Source: Chara braunii (Eukaryota; Streptophyta; Charophyceae; Charales; Characeae). From it: 64,000 nucleotides of DNA. The notes beneath the pieces are model-generated. The model was not told the origin of the DNA and ran no database searches. It worked only from the letters and a program-made list of their open reading frames with translations. The DNA lies in the NCBI GenBank assembly GCA_003427395.1, contig BFEA01000617.1, positions 517,574-581,573 of the forward strand, written 5' to 3'. Both the position numbers and the translations under genes were made by a program. Positions 32,726 to 43,905 of the stretch are shown one piece after another (position 1 is the stretch's first letter; the number at the start of each line of letters is the position of its first letter).

Positions 32726-33262
32726 TTAGACCAACTCCTGCGTGNCGCGGCCGAGAGGGTCCCGCNCTGCGCTGTGCGGTGCCGGACCGATGCGCTNGAC
32801 ACCGTTGATCCATCGATAATCCCGAGTTCTCTCGGTAGCCCGACGTCTGTTGTGCTTAGTAAGATGATCCAAGGGTAACCCAACCAGCTTAGCCAATAGG
32901 ATTTTGTCCGTCCAGACCTCCGCTCGTCGGTATTTCTCGTCGTATTCAAAGNCGNCCGTACGGGCAGCCTCGAATCGAACCTCAGNAGGCAGTTTGTNTG
33001 TCCTACACATAGGGCATTTCCATTCCCTATTACTCNTTCGATATCGAACACATGCACCGTGTGCACAATTGACGCACNTGGCACAGTTTACCCACTCAAC
33101 GAATTTGGTCTCAAAGGGATGACAATTCACCCCATATACCTGCGTAATACACGTACCAAAATAGCAAAAGTTATCGGGAAGGGTGGCGAAGAAGGCCGAA
33201 GAGGCGAGAGGGCCGGACTCAGCAGGGAAAGAAGGGGTCGCGGAGACAGGTGGAGTAGCCAT
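32726..33262 (-). CDS. PHD-finger protein ORF (possibly partial)
   Basis: Starts at ATG 33,262 in a good context (A at -3, G at +4). The frame is also open upstream to the RE-C stop at 33,329. Counted from 33,328, a C4HC3 PHD finger is complete: C55, C60, C82, C85, H90, C93, C105, C108, with the diagnostic Trp103 two residues before the last Cys pair. PHD fingers usually read histone H3 tails. A basic, hydrophobic region without recognised domains follows. The frame crosses several N bases, so downstream residues are uncertain. It is on the same strand and in the same frame as the upstream RT/RNase H, separated by one stop. It may be an element-encoded chromatin reader or the 5' end of a host gene. 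Confidence 0.6.
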   Translation of the reverse strand: MATPPVSATPSFPAESGPLASSAFFATLPDNFCYFGTCITQVYGVNCHPFETKFVEWVNCAXCVNCAHGACVRYRXSNREWKCPMCRTXKLPXEVRFEAARTXXFEYDEKYRRAEVWTDKILLAKLVGLPLDHLTKHNRRRATERTRDYRWINGVXRIGPAPHSAXRDPLGRXTQELV

Positions 33263-33328
33263 TATGATAGAGGAGGAGAAAGAGAGTGAGTTGGGCTGCA
33301 GAGAGGGCAGAGCGAAGCTACGTGTCAC

Positions 33329-34345
33329 TCACTCCTTCGACAGACTTTCCACTTGTCCGTATCGCGGTCCGCTCTTCTCCTTCGGCTTGTTCCACAGAAT
33401 CACTTCTTCGCTCTTGAGGACCTTCTCGGGTCGGTGCAGTCGTGGCAACCCGTCAGCATTCCCGTGCTTCTCGTGCTTCCGATNACGAATGTCAAAGTCC
33501 ATGCTTTGTAGCACTGGCGCCCATCTCCCGATCATGCCCGAGTAATCCTTAGACTTCTTCAGGGCTAATAGTGGCTCATGATCGGTAACCAGTGTGAACT
33601 TCCGCCCATACAGATAGGCTCGAAAGTGCCTGATCCCCCACAGAGCTGCATAGCATTCTCCTGTCGGGGCGTCNTAATTGNGCTTGCAAGCACGCACCGA
33701 CTTAGACGAGTATTCCACCACACATTCGAGTCCGTCAGGTCCCACCTGGGCCAAAATCGCTGAGATTGCCTCCGGCTGCCAGTTCGTGATGAGGACAAAA
33801 GGCTTCGCGGGATCCGGTCTTATAAGGACCGGGGCTGAAATAAGGGCTGCCTTGAGTTTCGAGAACGCCTGGTCACACTCTGGCGTCCAGATCAACGGCT
33901 GATCCTTTTTCAGCAAATTCGTGAGGGGACCCGCAATAGCCGCAAAGCCCTTGATAAACCTTCGGTAGTACGAGGCCAGGCCCAGAAAGGCGNGAACTTG
34001 CGTGATAGTCGTGGGCACAGGCGCGTCTCTCACGGCTGCCACCTTTTGCGGTTCCGATTTGAGTCCTTGGTCCATCACCACGTGTNCCGGAAAGGAAATA
34101 GTGGTGAGAAAGAACTGACATTTCTCGAGCGCCACCTTGAAACCAGCATCTATCAAAGCGTGCAGCGTCCATTCGATGTGCTGCACGTGCCCCTCGTAGG
34201 AACTTGAATACACCAAAATATCATCCATGTACACGATCACGCAATAATTGATAATGTTGTGGGTCAGCCGTGTCTTCCGCACAAAGTTCTGGAAAGCTAT
34301 ATTCATGGCTCGCTGAAAGGTTGCAGGAGCATTGCAGATGCCCAT
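33329..34345 (-). pseudogene. RT palm/thumb and RNase H of RE-C
   Basis: 338 residues in the same frame as 34,352-35,728 after one TGA. Begins with the N-A-P-A-T-F-Q block of Ty3-type RT, then the intact Y-M-D-D catalytic motif and thumb (A-F-L-G-L-A-S-Y-Y-R-R-F-I). The RNase H domain follows: its first catalytic position reads T-N-W (Asp expected, as in T-D-W), while Glu (G-E-C-Y) and Asp (V-T-D-H) are kept. It ends with H-G-N-A-D-G-L, the RNase H/connector boundary; no integrase follows. Several N bases occur. Confidence 0.85.
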
Positions 34346-34351
34346 TTGACA

Positions 34352-35640
34352 TCAAACCCATTGCCAGATACCTTCGAACAACACAAACGTCGCTTTCAGA
34401 CGATCCTCCTCTCGAACAAGAAGATGATGAAACCCGTGTCCAACATCAAACTTACTGAAAAATCGAGCACTCCCAATTGCATCCAACAACTCATCAATCC
34501 GGGGAAGGGGATACATATCTTTGATCGTGATATCATTCAGCTTTCGATATTCGATGCATATGCGAATCCCTCCAGCCTTTTCGGACACTATTACCACAGA
34601 AAACGACCAAGGTTCTATTGCGGGTTCGATCCATCCATTAGCTTCAAATTCCTTGATCCGCTGAAACGCGGCTGCCCATTGGAGTGGCGAGTATCGATAA
34701 GGAACGCAGCTAATGGGTGGATGATCCCCCGTAAGGATGGCATGCTCGATCACATTAGACAGCCCAATATCATTATCGTGCATACTCAATACCTCCATGT
34801 ACCCATTCAAGACGTTAATTAGCAATCGTCGGAATTCCAAGAAAACGTGATCGGGTAGAGTGACAGTTGGTCGATCGGGCATTTCCAGAGGCATATTGAT
34901 CCAATCTGCAGGCCGATCCCGTCGGTTATGGAGGCTAGAGAAAATAGAGCTGCTAGTGCGGAAAGAAAATACAGTCGTGATCATCTGGGATTCAACGGGG
35001 CTAATCATCTCTGTCTGTTTAGCTTCAGAATCAGTTTCCGAATCAGTCGAGGTTCCTTCTACTGTAAGTCCCGTTAGATCCACCATTTCCTGCATTAGAT
35101 CGGGCACATCATCGACAGAAGCTCCGACTTCTTGTTTAATCCGAGCGATGGTCGCTCCTGTCGTAAGCAGTGACCTTGGAGGGGAAACAGAAACATCCAG
35201 ATATTGTTTCGCCTGTTGATAGCGTGCTCGAAGGGAAAGTGTTCCCTCGAACAAGGTGCGAGGGGGTTCCAAATCATCTGTCAGGTCAGATATTTGTAAA
35301 ATGGGTTCTCCGAGAAAGATCGAAGGACGGACCTGGGTTTCCATAGGCGCGAGCGTGCCGTCTTCCTGATGGAAGGTTCGGGCGGCTCTGGGGATCATCA
35401 GAAACTCCTCGGGGGTTTCGTGTTCGAAAAGTTGGACCAGGTGTTTCCATTCGCTCTCGCTAGGCATCTCTTCCTCGCACTCCTGTTCTTCACATCCACT
35501 ACTGTCATCCGTGGATGAAGACTCCTCGTGATCGGGACCTTGAATCATCCCTATCCGAGCGTACCTCTCTTGTATCTGAGTGATTGAATCTCTCTCTTTT
35601 TGCCCCCTTCTTACTCCTAGTCTAGTCTTTTGATTTAGAG
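34352..35640 (-). pseudogene. Pre-RT linker and RT fingers of RE-C
   Basis: The long frame (to 35,728) starts inside the tRNA-like repeat, so its first ~30 codons are not element sequence. Residues ~75-300 are an acidic Ser/Glu-rich linker with no protease motif seen. RT begins near residue 320 with H-x-I-x-x-x-G...P-Y-R-Y-S-P, then G-I-R-I-C-I-E-Y-R-K-L-N, P-L-P-R-I-D-E-L-L and motif A (F-S-K-F-D-V-G-H-G-F-H). It stops at a TGA (34,352) exactly between motif A and the N-A-P-A-T-F-Q block, in frame with the next fragment. Confidence 0.8.
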
Positions 35641-35760
35641 AGAAAGGCGGCAGGTGGGATTGAAACCGGTAATCTGTGCCAAGACCTTTGTGGGAGGTTC
35701 GTTCCACCAACTGCGGGAGCTTTGCCAAAAACTAGGCAAGATTCTCCAGGCAGGGAACTA
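35570..35760 (-). repeat. tRNA-like (SINE-type) repeat, copy 2
   Basis: Aligns with 29,125-29,310 in the same orientation. On the minus strand it shows an A-box-like GCTCCCGCAGTTGGTGG and a B-box-like GGTTTCAATCC. A possible anticodon arm (ACCT-CCCACAA-AGGT) lies between them. The first codons of the RE-C frame read through it, meaning it was inserted at, or recombined with, the end of that pol fragment. Confidence 0.5.
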
Positions 35761-36300
35761 TCGTGGAAAACTTCTCCTGCCTGTGTCAACCCACTATACT
35801 CTTGTGATTACATCTTTGTAGTTTGACTTAGAGGCTGTATAGCACACCGAACATGTTCGGAGCTTTTGGCAAGAACCGCAACTGAACGCAACAACAATGG
35901 CTGAACTATGACCAAAACGCAGAATAACTCATCTTAGGCGATCCTCCAAGTTGCAGCAATGACCTCCTTAAAGCGTTTGATTACACTCTCAACCTCCAAA
36001 TTATGACCACTAATTATAGCGTAGTTGCGTGACCATCGAAATGCGTAGCTCAAAAAGAGCATTCTCTAGTGCTCTATTCGAAATATCAATCAAAAGCAGC
36101 GTAAGCTTGGTAGAGTATGATGCGCGCAACAACTATACGCAATAGCAGGTGAAACGAGTTCAAACGCAGCAGCAAGTGAACTAGGCGCAGTCACCACTTT
36201 GGTGCTCAACAACAACATTTTTACCTCTGCTGCCAGCCCCCTGAAGTCGACGTCTGCAGACTGGCGCTGGAACGTTTGGTTCTCGGATTGATTCTATACC
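35761..36300. other. Intergenic with a 14-base palindrome
   Basis: Contains CCGAACATGTTCGG at 35,847-35,860, identical to 7,713-7,726. No gene is supported. Confidence 0.4.
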
Positions 36301-37808
36301 CTTGAGACATGTTACATGACAAGGATATGCACAACATAGAAAACTGGAAAAAGGCGACAAGAAAGAAGGATAAAGTCAGACAGATGGCCAAGATGGGACC
36401 TCTGGAGCCCATAGTTCCAAGATGGGACTTGAGACTGCAGGGACAAAAAACCCAAGATGAGACGCAGGATCAGTAGGACGCATAGACGGGGGAAGAGAAT
36501 GGTCAGGAGTACAAGAACTTGGAATCGGTTAAGGAAGAAAACCAATAACAGATTGAGAGACAACTTGGAGGTTCCAGACAAAACTGGGAAAGGCGGATTT
36601 TTCCGCAAGTCACAAAGGAAGAGGAAAATGTGAGCAAACGTGAGTTGAAGGACTCTGCTCCAAGGTAGGAACGTCGGGAGGGATGTTGTCTGCCACATAT
36701 TAAAATTGCATGAGTGACAAGGTTCCATTGCTAAAGGAATTAGTTTTTTGAAACAAACGAACAGAGTGGAGAAAGATGGTTCCGTGAAAAAAAAATGAAA
36801 AATTATATTTCTCGTAACTACGAAAAACAAGGAAAATTTGTTAAATGAGGTCGGAACGACGTCGTTCTATCCTGAACTGTCTGGAACGTGAGTGCCTACG
36901 ACATCTTAAAAATATAGATGTCGCAAAGATTGGATGAGTAAGGAATTAAATTTTGGATAAATTGGGCGTCGTCAAGAGCCTGCGGACGCACCGAGCGACA
37001 AGAACGTCGTTATTTGTCCTGTGACACATGAGAAATACTATGTGAAGATATGACCGTCAAAGGGCTGTAGGGTATTAGTAAGGGCGGCCCTCCTTCTTGA
37101 AGAAGCAAGACCCCCAATAAATTAGTGCACAAATAATAGGGTGCGACGACACCAAAGAAGTAGTGCATAGGTGCAGCAACAGAACGCATCATCATGCGAC
37201 CTATAATGCCACCAAATTACGACATATGAAAAGCCTAAGTGCAGTAGAACCAAGCAAGGGAGTGCACTTGACAAGTTCCCAAGCACAAGCAATCTGAGAA
37301 ATGGTTGTCACTTGAGTACCAGGATGTAAGGGGTTTGAAAAGAAGAAAGAAAGACTCAATTTTAAGGCTTCTAAGCCTTAAAATTGAGAAAGGACTTAAA
37401 AGGGATGTAACGGATCACAAGGGCCTTAGTTTTGGAGTGCCCAGGTACACTTAGAATGAGAAATGAGGTTCTCGTGTGACCCGGGATAAAACGAGCAGCA
37501 AAGGTGATGAGAAAAAAACCTAGAGGGAGAATGAGAAAAGTAGGAGAGTGTGAGAGTGAAAAAGGGGCAAACCGCCACATAATGGTCAACTTGCCTCGTC
37601 CCAAATGAGGTCTAGGTGCCTTATACAAGCCTTCATCAGTTCCAGATGTATTTGGGACTGGAACATTCAAAAACAGTCACCTTAAAGGAAAGAAAACACA
37701 TGTTCTAGGTATATTTTGTGACCAAGTTCATCTTAGGATAAAACGGTTACAAAATATCTTAGTTTTTCTTAATTAAAAAAAATAAAAAATCCAGAGGGAA
37801 GTAGGTCA
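36301..37808. repeat. Hairpin-rich satellite family, divergent left part
   Basis: Non-coding sequence with weak matches to the family better seen at 38,380-41,100 (for example AAACACATGTTCTAGGTA near 37,698 and a run of comparable GTGACC phrases near 37,480 and 37,720). Frames in this interval are not recognisable as proteins. Confidence 0.45.
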
Positions 37809-37815
37809 CTCTTTC

Positions 37816-38366
37816 TGTGTAACCGTTTGAACGTCGTGAACGCGCGTTCGTGTTCAAATGTGCATTTGAACGCGGATTGCGCGTTCGCGTTCAAAATTGA
37901 ACGGTGTTCAATTATTTTTTATTTTTTCTATTAAAAAAAAATAATTATTTTAATGTCTAAAATAACTTTTTTTTTCTAACTTTTTTTTTATGAGTTCTGT
38001 ATGATGTGAGGTACATGCATCTCAATTTTGGAGTCATTTTGCTAAGGCAAAACAAAATGAAAAATCACCAAAGATGGCGGTGTCAAATCGTGTTCGCTCA
38101 CTAATTTCAATTCTTTTTTTACTTTTTTTTATTTTCTGTTTTTTATTTGTTTTTCCAATTTGGTACCGAATTTATATGTAATGCTCAGGCAAATATTGTT
38201 TATTAAACTTTATTTTACTTTTCTTCATAACTTTTTTTTTTTTTTTTTTTTTTTAACCCCGCGCATAATTNAACCCCGCGTTCGGTCCCGTTCATTGAAC
38301 GCGCGTGCATTCCGTTCAATTTATGAACAGAAAACCCGCGTTCAATGAACGCGCGGTTTCACAACG
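37816..38366. mobile_element. MITE-like element with palindromic ends
   Basis: About 551 bases flanked by the same 7-base sequence CTCTTTC on each side (37,809-37,815 and 38,367-38,373). The ends are inverted (TGTGTAACCG on the left, reverse of TGTGAAACCG on the right). The outer ~90 bases are full of small palindromes built on GTTCAA/TTGAAC, such as GTTCAAATG-TG-CATTTGAAC near 37,853 and CGTTCATTGAACG near 38,288. The middle is AT-rich with long T runs and no ORF. A 7-8-base target duplication fits hAT-like elements, but assignment is uncertain. Confidence 0.5.
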
Positions 38367-38373
38367 CTCTTTC

Positions 38374-41100
38374 CTTTTCCATTTTGAGGCAAGTTTGAGG
38401 GCGACAATGAGACTAGGAAAATGATCACCATTGCGCTCTGAGGCTTAACGAACCACAAGGGTGGTGTCAACGTCAAGGGAAAATGAGCCTTTACACTCTC
38501 GTGACACTAAAAAAAGAAGACTTAAGCATGAGAGTCAATTGCGACAAGAAATGACGACCTCGGGATGAAGATTATGGAGCCAAGAATATATGGCACATGT
38601 GGATGCATCAGGAAGGGGGAAATTGAGACCGTCGGGGGCTAGAGAGTTACAAATAAAATTGGGACGACATGGAGAGTGGTGTCGGGAACCACCAGGCTCA
38701 AATATAAAAATAATCACAAATTGGCATAGGGACCGGCAGGACCACGGGCGAGACTAATGACGAGAACTAGTACTGGACAAGTGTCGGGGACTTAAGCTGT
38801 CCTGAAAGAACTACGGAGCAACATGAGGAATGAGTAATGAAAGAGAGATGCACCGTCAAGATTTAAATCTAGGAACTCGAAATATTAGCACTACTAGTGC
38901 AAGCACAGTGAAACACTAGTAGGACCGAGTGAGAGAATGTTTGAAGCCAAAGAAAGGAAGAAATGAGGTAGGAGGGCCTAGATTGCAGTCCGAGATATCA
39001 CGGACCAGCCAAACTAGAGAGACTCTATGTGAGAAATAAGCTACCAAGGGAAAATCGGGTAAAGAGGGCCAACGGTGGTAAAACGAGGCTTCCATGAGTA
39101 TGGGGGTGCTATAATTGCAGGCCGAGAAATAAAGGACTGCCCTTTGAGCATAATCTAGGCCTAAGTCAAGATTCAGAGCCTAGAAAAGAACTCAATACCT
39201 TGTTGATAGTTGTCATGTCATAAAATAAAAGAAAAAAAAAAAAAAGGGAGAAAAGACAGGATGAGAGATAAAGGAGGAGGAGAAGGGGGGGGTCAGTTGG
39301 TCATCGGTAGGGACTAGAAAGTACCTACTGTCTGAATTTTGTGGGGGGGGGGGGGAAGAAAANAAAAGAACAGGAAAAAGAACCACTAATGGTAAAAAAT
39401 GGTCACTTCGGAGATACATTTGTGACTGGATTCAGCCTAGGGTGAACTGGTCACAAAGTATCATATTCTTTATTTTCTTTGGATTTTCTTGATACAATCA
39501 AACAAAATCAAGACTTATTGCAACCGAGATATAACGGACTTCAAGAGGAAAAGGAAGCATATGTTTCAAGTACATTTGGAATCCATATTGAGCCCGAATG
39601 CACTTGGAACTGTGTCGCCCCATTTTGTTTCAGTTTGGGGAAACATTTTGGGCAATGGGACTACGAAAATGACCAACATTTCACTCCAAGAATTAACGGA
39701 CTGCAGAGGGGTGCGAAGGCCAAGGGAAAATGAGACTTGACACACTCAAATGACACTAGATAGAGGTGTCTCAAGCACGGAGCAAGTGGAAACAGTAAAT
39801 GGCAACAGTGAGATCAGGATCTGGCGGCCGGAATATCAACACACTTTAGATGTATGGGAAGAGAGATTGAGACTGTCGGGGACTAGGAAGTCCTAAATAA
39901 AAATGAGACGTCATGAGGGACGATGTCGGAGACCAGATGAGCCCAAATAAAAGCAGTCAAGGTTTGAAACATATGTCGGCGGGACTACCAATGAAACTAG
40001 GAGATAAGACCAATGAGGTTGAATGACAGGGACACGAGGTGTTCTAAAGCAAACTATGGGCCAACATAAGGATCGACAAACAAAGCAATGAGTACCGTCA
40101 AAATCAAGATTTTGTAGTGAAGAATATTAGTACTAATATTGCAAGCACTAGTAGGACCAATGTGAGAAAGTGTCGGAAGAAAAGGGGAGGAAAAATAGAG
40201 ATGTATGGTAGTCCGAGATATCTCGGATCTACCAAGCAAGAGAAAATAGAGCCTTGATGGGTTATATGCAGCAAAAAGGCTGCCCCAAAAAATTGGAGCA
40301 AAGGGGGCCGCAAATTGAGATTAACGGAGGCAAAATGAAGTCCCCCATGAGTATGGGGGTGTCATTATTGTAATCTGATAAATAATGGACTGCTACCAGA
40401 TCGTGATGTAGGGCCTAGCTCACAAGTCTCTACCTAGGTTGGATATTCCAGATTTCATTGTGGAAAATCCGGAGTGAGAGATATGACCCTAAGGACGATA
40501 TCTCTCAATTATGACGAATAATGTCAAGAGAAAAAAAGAAAAAGGAGCATTGCGGTGGTGTGAAGTCACAATGGACAATTATGAAATAAGTTATACCACT
40601 GGTACCTCCGCCAGTGTTGGGAAATTACGATGTTTTGCCAGTTCCCGAAGTTATTAGGGGTGAGACACAAGATCGACAGTCCCGTAAATTAAATTTTTAT
40701 ATTGTCCGCGAGTGAAAGAAAAAGAGGAAAAAAAAAAATTCTCTTTACTGCAATGATGTCGGGCAGGGTAGTCTTGGAGGTCGTGCTCAGAGTCTTCCTC
40801 CATTGAATGCACCTCACCGGTAAGGCGGTCACATTCTGGATGTTATTGTTTTCTTTTTTTTTCTTGCTCGTACGTTTCTTATAAGTCCCCTGCCTCATTG
40901 GGAATCCGTGAATTGCTCAAGTCGTTCATGATCTGCTCAAGCTATATTTTGTCAGAGGATTGTAACACTCATCACACTGGTACTAAGGGGAATGTATCCA
41001 GCCATTTTCAAAGTCGGATCCCTGTGCCATTTTTTTCCCCTTCTATTCGCTTTTTCGAATCTGACAACTTGGCCACAGGGCTGAGATGCCCTCACTGAGG
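38374..41100. repeat. Hairpin-rich satellite family, block 1 (forward)
   Basis: Degenerate units of several hundred bases. Recurring landmarks are a GCAGTCCG-N8-CGGACTGC-type palindrome (copies near 38,987, 39,117 and 39,518; perfect TCCGAGATATCTCGGA at 40,212-40,227), an AATATTAG-CAC-TACTAGTGCAAGCAC phrase (38,885 and 40,130), GACCGTCGGGGGCTAG-like sequence (38,625 and 39,868) and a CATGAGTATGGGGGTG phrase (39,095 and 40,346). The same landmarks occur in reverse orientation at 52,400-54,500. Poly-A/poly-G tracts and one N lie near 39,230-39,365. No gene is recognised. Confidence 0.65.
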
Positions 41101-43065
41101 GCACACTCACACTACCACTTCCAAGAATATATACAACTGCAATCACGACCAAAGTTTTGTTTCGTTTTTTTTTCCCTTTTTTTTTCGAATTCACGATCGC
41201 AACTTTTCTTCATCTTTTTTTTTTTTTTGTTCTTTCTGTGAGAGTACCGGAAAAAAAACGGAGTGGTACCCAGGCTCGGCAAACTCAGAGCACAGTGAAA
41301 TTCAGGGTCGGCAAAAACAGGCTTGGAGGTACTAGTGGTTTATAATAACAAATGTGGAAAAAAAAAAGTGCATCGGACTGCATCTAACAAAAAATTGAGG
41401 TAGATAAACTTTAAATGTGAGTTCAAAGGACGGCGGAAAGAGGAGCAAGCCAAATTCCCACACCCTGAAGATCGGTCGTTCACGTGTCAATGATCCTTCC
41501 GCATTTTTACCCATGAAAACCTTGTTACGACTCCTCCTTCCTCTAAATGATAAGGTTCAACGAACTTCTTACAATTCAGACACTGCACCGAACCATTCAA
41601 TTGGTAGGAGCGACGAGCGGTCTGTACAAAGGGCAAGGACGTAATCAACGCGAGTTGATGACTCGCGCTTACTAAGCATTCCTCGTTCAAGATCGATAAT
41701 TACAACAATCTATCCCCATTACGATGAACCTTAAGAAGCTTACCCGGGCCTTTCGACCCAAGCAAACGACTCGTTGGATTCATTAGTGTACACACGTGTG
41801 GCCCATAACATCTAAGGGCATCACAAACTATAACTTACATTAAGGCTCACTGACCTTTATCTCGGACAAGATTTGGCCCTAGGAGTTTATCAAAGGATGA
41901 GATTGTACCTCAAAAGCAAACACTTTTGAGGTGTGTTGTGCTTAGAGTCTTGAGAAGCACCTTGGAGTTCCCATAACCTTTTTCGGGAGTCACAAAGACT
42001 GCTCTTGGAAGGGAAGACAACCTGTATAAGAAAGGGAGGCTGCAACTCAACTCATACTTGCTCTCTACGTCCAAATGATGCCTAAAATATTAGCGGACGT
42101 GCTTTTAAGGCCGAGGGAGCAAGAAGAGGCACTGGGATTGCCTTAGACCATTTAGAGCATATAAGAGGGGTTCATGGGATGCCCAAAGTATGGAGGGCCG
42201 CCTACTAAAGAAAGGAAGGTTGACCGCCCCACTCACATTTGATTGGGGGAATTAGACATGGCCAAAGTGTCGTCGGTACAACCCTAGGCCAAACCGGATT
42301 GCGAAGGGGTGTTGTAGTACTATTTTAAACCACCAATACTTAGCCCATATATCGGTCGCTGGCCTTAGCGTTAACGCTACACAAAGTTCGTGCTTCGGGC
42401 AACCAGACCTGGAGGCTGGCGCCGCCAGCCTTTCCGAAAACCAAAATCGAATTGGCGTTTCGGCGGGAAACAACGCGCAGGGCACTTCCCGGCTCGGGTG
42501 CGATAGTTGGGCCAAGTACTGGTGGTTTAAAGAATCTACGTAGAGTAAAGGCTAGAGATAGAGTCTCTAAGGGTTGGGGAGAGTGGCGCCGGCCTAAGGA
42601 GGGCTCTGCCATGCCACCTTGGCTCTAGAGGTAATTGATAGGCTTATTGGGGTCCCCTTAGCCCTCCTCGAGGGAAGGACTACATTGCTCAAAAGGTAGG
42701 AGGTCGGCCACAATCAAAGAAGGAGACATTCCAAGAAGGGAGGATTAAAAGGGGTTGAAAAAAAAGGAAGTGATAACCAGAGAACAAGTATGCAAGGGAA
42801 GAGAGAGTTTTATCAAGGTTGACATCTGAACACAAGACACTAGAGGAGGTGAGTGGGAAAATAAGAAGTTGCTCCCTTTCTTCATCATTTTCTCCTTCTT
42901 CATTCTCTGCATATTTTTCCTCATCTTCCTGTTCTTCGCCATCCTGTACTCTTCTCTTTCTTAAATCTTGCTTCCTTCTTCATGATCTCCCCTTCACCTC
43001 TTCTCCCCTTCCTCTCTTTTTTCTCCATGACTAACATTCCAAGTACAGGGAAACTAGTTAGTAGC
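41101..43065. other. Intergenic, nothing recognised
   Basis: No supported gene in about 2 kb. Several frames of 60-90 codons have no recognisable protein features. A T-rich stretch lies at 41,160-41,240. Confidence 0.4.
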
Positions 43066-43905
43066 CCCTCTACTAGAACTTTCCTTCATGCATTGTCAAA
43101 TTCCTCCCTTGGTTGTGAATCGCCACTTTCATCCTTGCATTTTCAAGCTTGATAGTGAGATTCTCTCTCTTCCTCCATATTTTGTCTATTTTTTCACTTG
43201 GTTGTCAATCGCTACTTGTATCTTTGTTCGTTCTAGTGTTGAGAGCATCTTTCCTTCATGCATTGTCTATTTCCTTACTGGGTTGTGAATCGTCACTTTC
43301 ATGTTTATGTTGTTAAGCTTGGTAGTGAGATTCTCTCACTCTCTCTCCACGTTTTGTCAATTTTCCCACTTGGTTGTAAATCACTACTTGTATCTTTGTT
43401 CATTCGAGTGTTGAGAGCAACTTTCCTTCATGCATTATCTATTTCCTCACTTGGTTGTGAATCGTCACTTTCATTTTTGTGTTGTCAAGTTTGGGAGTGA
43501 GATTGTCTCACTCTCCCTCCATGTTTTGTGTTTTTTTCCACTTGGTTGTAAATCGCTACTTGTATCTTTGTTCATTCTAGTGTTAAGACCAACTTTCCAA
43601 CATGCATTGTCAATCTCCTCACTTGGTTGTGAATGGCCACTTTCATCTTAAATTTGTGTTTTCAAGCTTGGCAGTGAGATTTTCTCACTCTCCCTTTTCC
43701 CTACCTGGTTGTGAATAGCTACTTATATCTTTCTTCATTCTAGTGTTGAGAACATTTTTTCTTCATGCATTGTCCATTTCCTCACTTGGTTGTCAAACAC
43801 CACTTTCATCTTTGTGATTGCAAGCTTGGGAGTGAGATTCTCTTACTTTCCCTCCATGTCTTGTTCATTCCTCAACTTGGATGTGAATCGCTACCAAATT
43901 CTCTC
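43066..43905. repeat. ~171-base tandem satellite, five units
   Basis: The phrase CATGCATTGTC (or a close variant) recurs at 43,088, 43,258, 43,430, 43,601 and 43,765, giving periods of 170, 172, 171 and 164. Each unit contains CACTTGGTTGTGAATCG twice in variant forms and GAGATTCTCTCACTCTC. Apparent reading frames are phased by the period and are not treated as genes. A CT-rich simple repeat follows at 43,900-43,960. Confidence 0.85.
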
